The notes: generated by a model not told the origin, from the letters alone. Shown: positions 1-10,503, numbered from the stretch's first letter. The stretch: DNA of 64,000 bases from Gammaproteobacteria bacterium (GCA_026398815.1 JAPLSA010000017.1:372001-436000), one strand, 5' to 3'. A program made the numbers and translations.

Positions 1-1
1 C

Positions 2-1528
2 GACCGCGAGGCCGTGGTCGACGGCAGCTTGCGCTGGACCTGGGGCGAGTTCGCCGACTACTGCGACCGCGTCGCCATCGCGCTGGCGGCGCTCGGCGTG
101 CAGCGCGGCCAGCGAGTGGCGGTGATTGCCGCTGGCGGCCACGAGACGCTGGCGCTGTTTCATGCGGTGCCGGCGCTGGGTGCGGTGATCGTGCCGATCG
201 ACACCCGGCTGCCGGCCGTCGACCAGCTGGCGCTGGTCCGTCACTGCGAGGCGCAGCTGCTGTGTGCCGACCTGGAGGCCATCGACACCCTCGCCGCCGG
301 CCCCGGCCTTGCCGAGCTGCAGGGCCTGCCGCGCGCCGCGCTCGGCGGCAGCCGGTCCGGCTGGATCGCGCTGGGCCTGCGGGTCGCGGAAGCCGGCGGT
401 CCGCCGCCAGCGGCCGAGATCGCCGATGACGACCTGATCGCGATCGCCTACACCAGCGGCACCACCGGCGCGCCGCGCGGCGTGATGATCAGCCATCGCA
501 ATGCCTGGATGAACAGCATGCGCTGCCTGCTGCACTGGCCGCTGGGCGTCGACGACCGCTACCTGTGGCTGCTGTCGTTCGCGCACGCCAACGGCTGGGG
601 CTATGTCTGGACCGTAGTCGCCGCCGGCGCCACCCAGGTCTGCACGCGGGAACGCAGCCTGCTCGGCAATCTGGCCCTGCTCGGCGCCGAGCGGGTCACC
701 GCGTTCTGCGCCGGCCGCTCGACATTGCAGGCCGCCACCCAGGCCGCAGCCGCCGACCTGCCCGCAGTGCCGCGCGGCATCCGCGTGCTGGTTGCCGGCT
801 CGGCGCCGTCACCGACGCTGCTGGCCCGGCTCGACCGCGCCTATGGCTTCCGGATCACCCACGGCTACGGCCTGACCGAGACCGCCGTGTTCGTCGCCTT
901 CAACGAAGTGCCGGCCAGCCTCGCCGCCGGCGGCGACGAATCGGCGCGTGCCCAGCACCTTGCCCAGCAGGGCATCCCGGCACTGGGCGCCTGCGAGGTA
1001 CGGATCGTCGACGAGGAAGGCGTCGACGTGCCGGCCGACGGCCGCAGCCTCGGCGAAGTGATCGTCCGCAGCAGCAGCCTGATGCGCGGCTACTGGCGCG
1101 ATCCCGAAGCGAGCCTGCGGGCGCTCGAAGACGGCTGGTTCCACACCGGCGACGCGGCGGTGATGCACGCCGGCGGCAGCTTCGAGATCCGCGACCGGAT
1201 CAAGGACATCATCATCAGCGACGACCAGCTGGTCGCCTCGCTGGAAGTCGAGGCCGTGCTCGTCCAGCACCCGGACGTCATCGAAGCCGCCGTGATCGGC
1301 GTCCCCGATCCGGCGCTCGGCGAGCGGATCGTCGCCTGGATCGTGCTGCGCAATCCGTACAGCTTCGATGTCGCCACGCTGCAAGCGCATGTCGCCGGCC
1401 GGCTGGCCGCGTTCAAGCGGCCGCACCGCTACGAAGTCACCCGGACGCTGCCGCGCACCGCCACCGGCAAGCTCGCCAAGCAGGTGCTGCGCGAGCAGGC
1501 GCGCAGCGTTTCCCCCTCCTTGGAGTAG
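2..1528 (+). CDS. AMP-dependent acyl-CoA synthetase (ANL superfamily), 5' end cut by window edge
   Basis: Motifs AYTSGTTGAPRGVMISHRNAW, HGYGLTETAVF, GWFHTGDAA, IRDRIKDIII and a C-terminal TATGKL; the frame is open to the window start (..DREAVVDGS..), matching the N-terminal region of the paralogue at 60056. Confidence 0.88.
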   Translation, partial: DREAVVDGSLRWTWGEFADYCDRVAIALAALGVQRGQRVAVIAAGGHETLALFHAVPALGAVIVPIDTRLPAVDQLALVRHCEAQLLCADLEAIDTLAAGPGLAELQGLPRAALGGSRSGWIALGLRVAEAGGPPPAAEIADDDLIAIAYTSGTTGAPRGVMISHRNAWMNSMRCLLHWPLGVDDRYLWLLSFAHANGWGYVWTVVAAGATQVCTRERSLLGNLALLGAERVTAFCAGRSTLQAATQAAAADLPAVPRGIRVLVAGSAPSPTLLARLDRAYGFRITHGYGLTETAVFVAFNEVPASLAAGGDESARAQHLAQQGIPALGACEVRIVDEEGVDVPADGRSLGEVIVRSSSLMRGYWRDPEASLRALEDGWFHTGDAAVMHAGGSFEIRDRIKDIIISDDQLVASLEVEAVLVQHPDVIEAAVIGVPDPALGERIVAWIVLRNPYSFDVATLQAHVAGRLAAFKRPHRYEVTRTLPRTATGKLAKQVLREQARSVSPSLE

Positions 1529-1581
1529 TTCGGCGGCGGCGATCCTCGCCTAAGGTGCGCGCCAGCCAAGGAGCCCACCTG

Positions 1582-3276
1582 ATGACCCCCACCGACGCCG
1601 GCCAGGCCTTCCGCGCCGCCCGCGATGTCCTGCTCGCCCATCGCCGCGATGCCGCCACCGCCTGCCGGGAATTCCACTGGCCGGAAGCAGCGCCGTTCAA
1701 CTGGGCGCTGGATCATTTCGACCACCTGGCGCACGGCAATGAAGCCACCGCGCTGTGGATCGTCGAAGCCGACGGCCGCGAAAGCCGGCGAAGCTTCGCG
1801 GCGCTGTCGGCCGCCTCGGACGCCATCGCCAACGGCCTGCGCGCCCAGGGCCTGCGCCGCGGCGATCGGGTGCTGGTGATGCTGCCGAACACCGTCGAGC
1901 TGTGGGAAACGATGCTGGCGCTGATGAAGCTCGGCGCCGTGCTGAGCCCGGCGACGATGCTGCTGTCCAGCGACGAGCTGGCTGATCGCGTCGAACGCGG
2001 AGAGATGCGCGCGGTGATCGCCGACAGCACGGTGACCGCATTGTTCGCGACGCTCCCGGGCGCGCCGCTGCGGATCGCGGTCGGCGCCGCCCAGTCCGGC
2101 TGGATCGGCTTCGAAAGCCTGCGCGTCGACGCCGGCCGCTTCGTGCCGGACGGCCCGACCGCGGCCGACGATCCCTGCGTCATCTACTTCACCTCGGGCA
2201 CCACCGCGAAGCCGAAGATGGTGCTGCACACCCAGCGCAGCTATCCGGTCGGCCACCTGAGCACGCTGTACTGGCTCGGCCTGCGCGCCGGCGACATTCA
2301 TCTGAACATCAGCTCGCCGGGCTGGGCCAAGCACGCCTGGAGCTGCTTCTTCGCGCCGTGGACGGTCGGCGCCACAGTGTTCATCTTCAACCAGCCGCGC
2401 TTCGACGCCGGCCGGACGCTGGCCACCCTCGCCCGCTGCGGCGTCACCTCGCTGTGCGCGCCGCCGACCGCGTGGCGGGCCATCGTGCTGGAGAACCTGG
2501 CGATCCCAGGGCTGGCACTGCGCGAGCTGACCAGCGCCGGCGAGCCGCTCAATCCGGATGTCTACGAACGCATCCTCGCCGCCTGGGGGCTGCCGATCCG
2601 CGAGGGCTACGGCCAGACCGAATCGACGGCGATGCTCGGCAACCCGCCCGGCCAGCCGCTGCGCCCCGGCTCGCTGGGCCGGCCGCTGCCCGGCTACCGC
2701 ATCGCCCTGCTCGACCCCGATGGCCTGCCGGCGCGCGAGGGCGAGATTTCCGTGCTGCTTGGCGATGACCGCCCGGCCGGCCTGATGGCGGGCTATGTCG
2801 GCGATGCCGACAAGACCATGGGCGCGCTGGGCGGCGGCGCCTACGGCAGCTCCGACATCGCGTCGATCGAGGACGACGGCACGCTCTGGTACGTCGGCCG
2901 CAACGACGACGTGTTCAAGAGCTCGGACTACCGGATCTCGCCGTTCGAACTGGAAAGCGTGCTGGTCGAGCACCCGGCCGTCGCCGAAGCCGCCGTCGTC
3001 GAAAGCCCGGACGCACGCCGGCTGTTCGTGCCCAAGGCCTGCGTGACGCTGCGCCCCGGCGTGGCTGCCGACCGCGACACGGCCGAGGCGATCCTGCGTC
3101 ATGCCCGCGAACGGCTGGCACCGTTCAAGCGCATCCGCATCCTGGAGTTCTGCGAGCTGCCGAAGACGGTGTCCGGCAAGATCCGCCGCAACGAACTGCG
3201 CCGCATCGAGGCCGAGCGGCGGGCCGGCGGCACCCGCGGCGCCGACGAATACTTCGAGGCCGAACTGCAGCGCTGA
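1582..3276 (+). CDS. AMP-binding acyl-CoA synthetase
   Basis: Internal ATG of ORF 565..3276; IYFTSGTTAKPKMVLHT, REGYGQTES, YVGRNDDVFKSSDYRISPFELESVL, KTVSGKIRRNELR. Confidence 0.88.
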   Translation: MTPTDAGQAFRAARDVLLAHRRDAATACREFHWPEAAPFNWALDHFDHLAHGNEATALWIVEADGRESRRSFAALSAASDAIANGLRAQGLRRGDRVLVMLPNTVELWETMLALMKLGAVLSPATMLLSSDELADRVERGEMRAVIADSTVTALFATLPGAPLRIAVGAAQSGWIGFESLRVDAGRFVPDGPTAADDPCVIYFTSGTTAKPKMVLHTQRSYPVGHLSTLYWLGLRAGDIHLNISSPGWAKHAWSCFFAPWTVGATVFIFNQPRFDAGRTLATLARCGVTSLCAPPTAWRAIVLENLAIPGLALRELTSAGEPLNPDVYERILAAWGLPIREGYGQTESTAMLGNPPGQPLRPGSLGRPLPGYRIALLDPDGLPAREGEISVLLGDDRPAGLMAGYVGDADKTMGALGGGAYGSSDIASIEDDGTLWYVGRNDDVFKSSDYRISPFELESVLVEHPAVAEAAVVESPDARRLFVPKACVTLRPGVAADRDTAEAILRHARERLAPFKRIRILEFCELPKTVSGKIRRNELRRIEAERRAGGTRGADEYFEAELQR

Positions 3277-3291
3277 TCGGGCCGGCCGGAC

Positions 3292-3690
3292 CTACTGCTC
3301 GACGTCCAGCTCCTGCTCGACGATCGCGCCGTCCAGCCACCACCAGCCACGCAGCTGCAGCACGCCCTTGATCGCCAGCGAGGCGGTCAGCCGCAGCAGC
3401 TCGGGGTGATCGGCGAAATCCTCGGCGAGCGGCGGATTCGGCAGTTCCGGCCGGTGCCGGTACAGGGCCCAGAGCCGCTTGCCGTGCTGCTGCAACTCGG
3501 CCTGCAGTTCGGCAATCGCGCGCCCTTCGGCCACCGGCACCCAGCCATTCGGGGTGCTGCCAGCGGCCGCGTCGGCGACCACGGCGCTCAGGAACGGCGC
3601 GCTGGCGATCTGCGCTTCGTGCAGCAGGCGGATCGCGAAGCGGCGCGGAATCAGCATCGCGACGGTCGGGGTCGGAATCGGCGTGGTCAT
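3292..3690 (-). CDS. Small protein resembling a degenerate JAB/MPN (M67-like) domain
   Basis: C-terminal reading of ORF 3292..4590 from ATG at 3690; YRHRPELPNPPLAED aligns without gaps to the JAMM consensus YHSHPxxPxxPSxxD; directly downstream of a MoeB/ThiF gene. Confidence 0.5.
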   Translation of the reverse strand: MTTPIPTPTVAMLIPRRFAIRLLHEAQIASAPFLSAVVADAAAGSTPNGWVPVAEGRAIAELQAELQQHGKRLWALYRHRPELPNPPLAEDFADHPELLRLTASLAIKGVLQLRGWWWLDGAIVEQELDVEQ

Positions 3691-3698
3691 CGTGGCAT

Positions 3699-4430
3699 TC
3701 AGTCGTGGGTGCCGCAGACGCGGCAGTGGGGATCGCGGGCGGCCTTCAGGCTGCGCCACGACAGGGTGGCCGCGTCCCAGAGGTGCAGGCGGCCGGCGTC
3801 GTCGCCGATGCCGAGCAGCAGCTTCAGCGCCAGCAGCGCCTGCATCGCGCCGATCACGCCGACCACCGGGCCGAGAATGCCGGCCTCCTCGCAGGTTTCG
3901 GCGGCTTCTCCGCCTTCGCCGAACAGGCAGGCGTAGCAGGGTCCGCCGGGCCTGAAGACGGCGATCTGCCCTTCGAAGCGGATCGCCGCACCGGACACCA
4001 GCGGCCTGCGGGCGGCGACGCAGGCGCGGTTGATCGCAAAGCGGGCGGGAAAGTTGTCGGTGCAGTCGAGCACCACGTCGGCAGCGCGGACGGCGGCCAG
4101 CAGGCCGGCCTCGTCGAGCGGTCCGGGACGGCTGTCGATCCGGCACTCCGGGTTGAGCGCCCGCAGGTTGTCGGCCGCCGCTTCGAGCTTGCTGCGGCCG
4201 AGATCGGCGTTGCGATAGACGATCTGCCGCTGGAGGTTGGAACGCTCGACGTGGTCGCGGTCGCTGAGCAGCAGCTGGCCGAGGCCGGCGCCGGCGAGAT
4301 ACAGGCTGGCCGGCGCACCGAGTCCGCCGAGGCCGATGACCAGTGCGGTCGAATCGCGCAGCAGGCTCTGGCCGTTGACACCGACTTCGCGCAGCACCAC
4401 CTGGCGGCTGTAGCGGGCGTAGTCGCTCAT
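3699..4430 (-). CDS. HesA/MoeB/ThiF family E1-like adenylyltransferase
   Basis: [58 protein letters not shown], CxxC near the C-terminus (PHCRVCG). Confidence 0.92.
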   Translation of the reverse strand: MSDYARYSRQVVLREVGVNGQSLLRDSTALVIGLGGLGAPASLYLAGAGLGQLLLSDRDHVERSNLQRQIVYRNADLGRSKLEAAADNLRALNPECRIDSRPGPLDEAGLLAAVRAADVVLDCTDNFPARFAINRACVAARRPLVSGAAIRFEGQIAVFRPGGPCYACLFGEGGEAAETCEEAGILGPVVGVIGAMQALLALKLLLGIGDDAGRLHLWDAATLSWRSLKAARDPHCRVCGTHD

Positions 4431-5344
4431 GGCCTGCGCCCGCCGGTGACGCGGACGTTGCCGCCGAAATCCCGGCGGCTTTCGATGGCCGTGAGGCCGG
4501 CCGCCGCCAGCAGCGCCTGCACCTGCGGCCCCTGATCGTGCCCGTGCTCCAGCAGCAGCCAGCCCCCCGGCCGCAGATGCGCAGCGGCACCGCTGCAGAT
4601 CACGCGCAGCGCATCGAGGCCATCGGCACCAGCGGTCAGCGCCAGGCGCGGCTCGTAGCGGAGGGCAGCCAGATGAGCGTCGCCATCGGCGATGTACGGC
4701 GGGTTGCTGACAATCAGATCGAACGGCGCTGCCTCGGCCGGCACCGCGTCCCACCAGGCGCCGTGCCGGAAGCTGATTGAGGCAATTCCGAGGCGGCGGG
4801 CGTTGTCGCCCGCCACGGCCAGCGCCGCTTCGGAAACATCGGTCGCCAGCAGGTCGCAAGCCGACCTCTCGGAGGCCAGCGCCAGCGCGATGGCGCCGCT
4901 GCCGGTGCCGAGGTCCAGCAGCCGCTGCGAAGCGCCGGCCGGCAGCAGCGCCAGCGCCCATTCGACCAGGATTTCGGTGTCCGGCCGCGGGATCAGCACG
5001 GCGGTGTCGACCACCAGATCGAGCGTCCAGAAGCCTTGCAGGCCGACGATGTAGGCGACCGGCTCACCGCCCTTGCGGCGTTCGATCCAGGCGGCGTAGC
5101 GCAGCACCGTGGCCGCTTCGATGGCGTCGTCGTGGCGCAGCCGCAGGCGCGCGCGTTCGCTGCCGAGCAGCGCCGCGAGCAGGATTTCGGCGTCGGCCCG
5201 GGCGCTGTCGGAATGCCCGGCCAGTTCGCCGGTCGCCCAGTCCAGCCAGTTGCCGACCACGCCGGGCGCCAGCCCGTCGACCATCGGCACCGGCCGCGGC
5301 AGGCTGTCCGGCGGCGGCAGCGACGGGGCGGCGGCGGCGCTCAT
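4427..5344 (-). CDS. prmC: Peptide chain release factor N5-glutamine methyltransferase
   Basis: [33 protein letters not shown] motif; directly downstream of prfA. Confidence 0.94.
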   Translation of the reverse strand: MSAAAAPSLPPPDSLPRPVPMVDGLAPGVVGNWLDWATGELAGHSDSARADAEILLAALLGSERARLRLRHDDAIEAATVLRYAAWIERRKGGEPVAYIVGLQGFWTLDLVVDTAVLIPRPDTEILVEWALALLPAGASQRLLDLGTGSGAIALALASERSACDLLATDVSEAALAVAGDNARRLGIASISFRHGAWWDAVPAEAAPFDLIVSNPPYIADGDAHLAALRYEPRLALTAGADGLDALRVICSGAAAHLRPGGWLLLEHGHDQGPQVQALLAAAGLTAIESRRDFGGNVRVTGGRRP

Positions 5345-6429
5345 GCGGCGTCGCCGAGGCTGGCCATCAGCTCGGCCTGATGCTCGACCAGAAGCGGCTT
5401 GATGACGCCGTCGAGTTCGCCGGCCATCACCCGGTCGAGCTGGTACAGCGTCAGGTTGATGCGGTGATCGGTGACCCGGCCCTGCGGAAAGTTGTAGGTG
5501 CGGATGCGCTCGGAACGGTCGCCGCTGCCGACCAGCTTCTTGCGCGTGGCGGCGGTATCCGCTTCCTGCCGGCTGCGCTCGGCATCGAGCAGGCGCGAAG
5601 CCAGCAGGCTCATCGCCTTGGCGCGGTTCTTGTGCTGGCTGCGCTCCTCCTGGCATTCGACGACCACGCCGGTCGGCAGATGGGTGATGCGGATCGCCGA
5701 CTCGGTCTTGTTGACGTGCTGGCCGCCGGCGCCGGAGGAGCGATAGGTGTCGACCTTGAGATCCGCCGGATTGATGTCGATCGCCTGGGTTTCCTCGATT
5801 TCCGGCAGCACCGCGACCGTCGCCGCCGAGGTATGGATGCGGCCCTGCGCCTCGGTTTCCGGCACCCGCTGCACGCGGTGCGCGCCGCTTTCGAACTTCA
5901 GCCGCGAGAACGCGCCGAAGCCGGCGATGCGAGAAATGATTTCCTTGTAGCCGCCGTGTTCGCCGCTGTTTTCCGACAGCACCTCCAGCGACCAGCCCTG
6001 CGCTTCGCTGTACTTCTGGTACATGCGGAACAGGTCGCCGGCGAAGATCGCCGCCTCGTCGCCACCGGTGCCGGCGCGGATTTCGAGAAAGACGTTGTTG
6101 TTGTCGAGCGGGTCCTTCGGCACCAGAAAGCCTTCAAGCTCGACCTGCAGCGCGTCGCGCCGGGCCAGCAGCGCTGGCAGGTCGGCCTCGGCCAGCGCCC
6201 GCATCTCCGGGTCGCGATCGGCCTTCAGCACTTCCAGACCTTCGATTTCCTCGCCGGCGGCGCGATACGCCTCGTAGGCTTCGACCACCGAGCCGAGTGC
6301 GGCGTATTCCTGCGACAGCCGGCGGAACTTGTCGGAGTCGCCGAGCACTTCCGGCGACGACAGTTCACCGGCGAGGTCGGCCCGCCGTTCGGCGAGCGCT
6401 TCGATCTTGCGCAACAGGCTGGGTTTCAT
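5341..6429 (-). CDS. prfA: Peptide chain release factor 1
   Basis: [25 protein letters not shown] with the GGQ motif; hemA-prfA-prmC order. Confidence 0.97.
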   Translation of the reverse strand: MKPSLLRKIEALAERRADLAGELSSPEVLGDSDKFRRLSQEYAALGSVVEAYEAYRAAGEEIEGLEVLKADRDPEMRALAEADLPALLARRDALQVELEGFLVPKDPLDNNNVFLEIRAGTGGDEAAIFAGDLFRMYQKYSEAQGWSLEVLSENSGEHGGYKEIISRIAGFGAFSRLKFESGAHRVQRVPETEAQGRIHTSAATVAVLPEIEETQAIDINPADLKVDTYRSSGAGGQHVNKTESAIRITHLPTGVVVECQEERSQHKNRAKAMSLLASRLLDAERSRQEADTAATRKKLVGSGDRSERIRTYNFPQGRVTDHRINLTLYQLDRVMAGELDGVIKPLLVEHQAELMASLGDAA

Positions 6430-6530
6430 CGGGGCAACGGCAGGACACGGAAAGGACGGCGCAGGGACAAGCCGGAAGACAGCGGGCCCGGCTCGCTAAG
6501 GCTGCACGATTCCGGCAGTCGCCACCGTCA

Positions 6531-7796
6531 TCACGACAGCCCTTCGCTCGGCAGCGCGAACAACTTTTCCGCTGCATCCATCAGCTGCGACTGCTCGACG
6601 GCGTCGGCCGAGCGCAGCGCCTTGCTGGGCGCGTGCAGCAGCTTGTTGGTCAGGGTGTCGGCGACGAAGGCCATCACCGCTTCCGGCGACTCGCCGCTGG
6701 CGAGCTTGCGCGCCGCCTTGTCCAGCACTTCGTCGCGGCTCAGCCGGGCCTGCTCGCGCAGGCGGCGGATGGTGACGCCGGCATCGCGGCTTTCCAGCCA
6801 CTTCTCGAAATGGGTGGCCTGATCCTCGACCAGCGCTTCCGCCTGCCGTGCCGCGTTCTCGCGCTGCTTCATGTTGCCGGCGATCACGGCCTTCAGATCG
6901 TCGAGCGTGTACAGGTACACGTCCTCAAGCCCGGCGATGGCTGGATCGAGATCGCGAGGGATCGCGAGATCGATCATCAGCACCGGCTTGCGGCGGCGAC
7001 GGCCGATGGCCTTGGCGACCGGCTCGCGGCCGAGGATGAAGCCGCGCGCCGCCGTGCAGGAAATCACCACATCGGAATCAGGCAGATGGGTGGCGATCTC
7101 GTTCAGCCCGATCGCGTAGCCGCCCAGCGTGTTGGCGAGCAGCTGCGCCTTTTCGAGGCTGCGGTTGGCGACCACGATGCGGCCGACACCATGCGTCTTC
7201 AGGTGCCGAGCCAGCAGCTGGATGGTTTCGCCGGCGCCGATCAGCAGCACCGACTGATCGCGCAGGTCGGTGAAGATATGGCTGGCCATCTGCACGGCGG
7301 CGTAGGCGATCGACACCGGATGGGCGCCGATCTCGGTCTCGCTGCGCACCAGCTTGGCCACCGAGAACGAATGCTGGAACAGCCGTGACAGCACCGGCCC
7401 GAGCGCCTTGACGCCCTGCGCCTGGGCGAAGGCGGTCTTCATCTGGCCCAGGATCTGCGGCTCGCCGAGCACCATCGAATCAAGCCCGGACGCCACTCGC
7501 AGCGAATGGCGGACGGTGCCGCGATCGCGCAGCACGTAGGCGTGCTTCTCCACGGCACCGACGGGCGCCTGCCGTTCGCGCTGCCACCAGTCGAGCAGCC
7601 GCGACTCGTCCTCGGGGGCGGCGACGGCGAAGATCTCGGTGCGGTTGCAGGTCGACAGGATCGCCGCCTCGGTGACACCGGGCAGCGCCCGCAGCCGGGC
7701 CAGGGCATCCGGGATTTCCGCAGCGGTGAACGCCAGTCGCTCGCGCGTTTCCACCGGCGCGGAATGATGGCTGAGTCCGAGTGTCAATAAGGCCAT
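6531..7796 (-). CDS. hemA: Glutamyl-tRNA reductase
   Basis: LSTCNRTEIFAV, GLDSMVLGEPQILGQMK, GAGETIQLLARHL. Confidence 0.97.
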   Translation of the reverse strand: MALLTLGLSHHSAPVETRERLAFTAAEIPDALARLRALPGVTEAAILSTCNRTEIFAVAAPEDESRLLDWWQRERQAPVGAVEKHAYVLRDRGTVRHSLRVASGLDSMVLGEPQILGQMKTAFAQAQGVKALGPVLSRLFQHSFSVAKLVRSETEIGAHPVSIAYAAVQMASHIFTDLRDQSVLLIGAGETIQLLARHLKTHGVGRIVVANRSLEKAQLLANTLGGYAIGLNEIATHLPDSDVVISCTAARGFILGREPVAKAIGRRRRKPVLMIDLAIPRDLDPAIAGLEDVYLYTLDDLKAVIAGNMKQRENAARQAEALVEDQATHFEKWLESRDAGVTIRRLREQARLSRDEVLDKAARKLASGESPEAVMAFVADTLTNKLLHAPSKALRSADAVEQSQLMDAAEKLFALPSEGLS

Positions 7797-7969
7797 TGCG
7801 TTGCCGCTGTCACGTTTTCAGGATTTTCGAGCAAGCAGACGATATCCACAAGCGGCAGGGACCCGACGATGGCCGACCCCAGGGCCGGGGCGACCATCGC
7901 TGCGGACCGTTACAATGCACTACCGCACTTTACAGGCCGAATCCCTTCGTGCACGCCTTCCGTCCCCCG

Positions 7970-9667
7970 ATGCATCTTCCGCTGGGTTTCGCGTTGTCGG
8001 TGCTGGGGGGATGCCTGCTGAGTCCGGCGCTGCGGGCCGCGGAGCCGGGGCATCCCCTGCATCCGCCGGTCATGATGGCCAGCCGCGAAGCACAGGCCCA
8101 GTACCACGTGATGGCCGGCGAACTGGCAGCCGGCCGCGAACAACCGCTGCTGGCCGCCGAAGAGTTCCTGCAGGCGCTGGAGTTCGTGCCCGATGCGTCA
8201 CTGGCCGCCCGCGCGACGATGCTGGCGCTGGGAGCCGACAACGCCACGCTGGCGCTGGTCACGGCCCGCAAGTGGATCAAGCTGGACAACACCAGCCTCG
8301 AAGCGCGTGAAGTCATCACTCGGCTGGCGCTGCGTGCCGGCCACAGCGACGAGGCCTACGAGCAGGGCCTGGCGATCATCCGCGATCATCCGGCCGGCCC
8401 GAACGACGGTTTCCGCCATGTGTCGTCGCTGCTGGCGCAGGAAACCGAGAACGGCGCCGCCGCGCTGACGCTGATGGAGCGGCTGGTGGCCAGCCAGCCG
8501 AAACGCGCCGGCGCCTGGCATGCGCTAGGCCTGCTGGCGCTTCGTTTCAACGACATCGAGCGCGCCGAGCGTGCGGCCCGCGAAGCGATGCGGCTGGACC
8601 CGAAATCGAAGGACGCGCCGTTGCTGCTGACCGGCGTGCTGGTGCGCAAGGGCGACATCGCGGCGGCCGACCAGATCTTCGAGACGCAGGCCCGCAACAA
8701 TCCGATCGAGGCCGAGATCCGTATCGGCTATGCCCGGATCCTGGTCGAATCGTCGCGGACGATGCAGGCGCGGCTGCAGCTCGACAAGGTGCTGCGGCTG
8801 GAGTCCGACAACATCGATGCCCGCTTCATGCTCGGCCTGCTGGATCTGAGCGAAGACCGGCTTGCCGATGCCGAGCGCCGCTTCCGCAGCCTCGGCAACA
8901 GCACCGAGCGCGGTGTCGATGCCCACTACTACCTCGGCCGCATCGAGGAAAAACGCGGCGAGTACGCCAAGGCGCTCGACGAATACGCACGCGTGACCAG
9001 CGGCCAGCAGGTGCTCGATGCCGCCAGCCGCCGCGCCGACATGCTGGCCCGACTCGGCCGGCTGCCGGACGCCCGCGCCACGCTGGAACAGCTGCGCCAC
9101 CAGTATCCGCAGCTGTCCGCCCGCTTCTTCATCGCCGAGGGCCAGTACCTCCTGAAGGCCGACGACGTCGACGAAGCGCTGCTGGTCTACAACCGCGGGC
9201 TGGGCGAATTCCCGCAGCACCCGGATCTGCTCTACCTCCGCTCGCTCGCTCACGAGCGCGCCAACAACCTGACGGCCGCCGAGGCCGACCTGCGCGCCGT
9301 GCTGGCGGTGGAGCCGGCCGATGCCCGGGCGCTCAATGCGCTCGGCTTCATGCTGACCGTGCACAGCAATCGTCTCGACGAGGCGGAAACGCTGCTCGTC
9401 AAGGCGCTGGCACTGGCGCCGGAGGAGCCGTCGGTGATCGACAGCATGGGCTGGCTGCGTTTCCGGCAGGGCCGTCCGAACGAAGCGGTCTCGCTGCTCG
9501 GCAAGGCCTACGACGCGTTTCCCGATCCGGAAGTCGCCGCCCACTTCGGCGAAGCGCTGTGGGCAACCGGCGATCGCGCACGCGCCGAGGCGGTCTGGAC
9601 CCGGGCGCTGGAAGCAGCGCCGAACCACACGCTGCTGCGGGACACCATGAAACGCCTGATGCCATGA
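7970..9667 (+). CDS. TPR-repeat secreted/periplasmic protein
   Basis: Signal-like N-terminus (MHLPLGFALSVLGGCLLSPALRA) followed by many TPR-like helices; stop overlaps the lolB start (ATGA). A GTG at 7949 is an alternative start. Confidence 0.8.
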   Translation: MHLPLGFALSVLGGCLLSPALRAAEPGHPLHPPVMMASREAQAQYHVMAGELAAGREQPLLAAEEFLQALEFVPDASLAARATMLALGADNATLALVTARKWIKLDNTSLEAREVITRLALRAGHSDEAYEQGLAIIRDHPAGPNDGFRHVSSLLAQETENGAAALTLMERLVASQPKRAGAWHALGLLALRFNDIERAERAAREAMRLDPKSKDAPLLLTGVLVRKGDIAAADQIFETQARNNPIEAEIRIGYARILVESSRTMQARLQLDKVLRLESDNIDARFMLGLLDLSEDRLADAERRFRSLGNSTERGVDAHYYLGRIEEKRGEYAKALDEYARVTSGQQVLDAASRRADMLARLGRLPDARATLEQLRHQYPQLSARFFIAEGQYLLKADDVDEALLVYNRGLGEFPQHPDLLYLRSLAHERANNLTAAEADLRAVLAVEPADARALNALGFMLTVHSNRLDEAETLLVKALALAPEEPSVIDSMGWLRFRQGRPNEAVSLLGKAYDAFPDPEVAAHFGEALWATGDRARAEAVWTRALEAAPNHTLLRDTMKRLMP

Positions 9668-10293
9668 GCCACCGCCGTCCGCTGCACATCGCCCGCCTCG
9701 CCGCCCTCGCCCTGTCCCTGCTGCTTGCCGCCTGCGCCAGCACGCCGCGCAAGGGGCTGAACACCGAGTTCTCGGAACGCAACTGGGGCATCCGCCGATC
9801 GAACATCGCGGCGGTGCAGAACTTCGTGCTCAAGGGCCGGGTGGCCGAAGCCGGCGTGGCCGGCGCCCGCGGCGATCTCGACTGGACCCAGAACGGCGAT
9901 CGCATCGACCTGCGCGTCACCGGGCCGCTCGGCGTCGGCGCGCTGGCCATCAGCGGCGATCGGCAGAACGTCGAGATTCGCAGCAAGGAAGGCGTGATCA
10001 ACACGCGATCGCCGGAAAGCTACATGCAGGAACGGCTCGGCTGGAGCCTGCCGCTGGCCCGGCTGCGCTACTGGGCGCTCGGCATTCCGGCGCCCGGCTT
10101 CATGGACGAGCAACCGCGCGAGGTGCTGCTCGACGATATCGGCCGGGCCCAGCGTTTCGAGCAGCTCGGCTGGACCATCGAGTACGGCGAGTACCAGACC
10201 GTCAACTCGCTGACCCTGCCGCGCAAGATGACGGTGGCCGGCGGTGGTCGCAGTTTCCGGCTGGTGATCGACGATTGGGCTGGCATTCCCTGA
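9664..10293 (+). CDS. lolB: Outer-membrane lipoprotein insertion protein LolB
   Basis: Lipobox LLLAAC; NFVLKGRVAEAG, GPLGVGALAISGD, RLGWSLPLARLRYWALG; next to tRNA-Gln and prs. Confidence 0.88.
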   Translation: MSHRRPLHIARLAALALSLLLAACASTPRKGLNTEFSERNWGIRRSNIAAVQNFVLKGRVAEAGVAGARGDLDWTQNGDRIDLRVTGPLGVGALAISGDRQNVEIRSKEGVINTRSPESYMQERLGWSLPLARLRYWALGIPAPGFMDEQPREVLLDDIGRAQRFEQLGWTIEYGEYQTVNSLTLPRKMTVAGGGRSFRLVIDDWAGIP

Positions 10294-10381
10294 CCGGCAA
10301 CGACGCTCGACGACGCCGAAAATTTCGCGCCGCCGGGCAATGGCGGCGATCGCCGACGGTATAATCCGCCGCGTTTCGCAC

Positions 10382-10456
10382 TGGGGCGTCGCCAAGTGGT
10401 AAGGCAGGAGGTTTTGATCCTCCCATTCGGTGGTTCGAATCCATCCGCCCCAGCCA
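10382..10456 (+). tRNA. tRNA-Gln (anticodon TTG), CCA encoded
   Basis: TGGGGCG acceptor, anticodon stem GGAGG/CCTCC with loop TTTTGAT, GGTTCGAATCC T-arm, CGCCCCAG acceptor, CCA. Confidence 0.95.
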
Positions 10457-10503
10457 ATCCGTTTTTGTTGACGGCGGTTTCAAGGCGTCTACAAAAACGA
10501 TTG

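Noticed and set aside
565-1581. N-terminal extension of ORF 565..3276
   Set aside because: Arg/Pro-rich out-of-frame reading of the upstream synthetase; the real gene starts at ATG 1582.
809-3102. Long antisense ORFs (e.g. 809..1426 -, 1429..3102 -)
   Set aside because: GC-rich shadow ORFs opposite clear acyl-CoA synthetase genes; low-complexity Arg/Ala/Gly/His translations with no motifs.
4777-7388. Long plus-strand ORFs 4777..6822 and 6297..7388
   Set aside because: Antisense to prmC, prfA and hemA, whose motifs are unambiguous.
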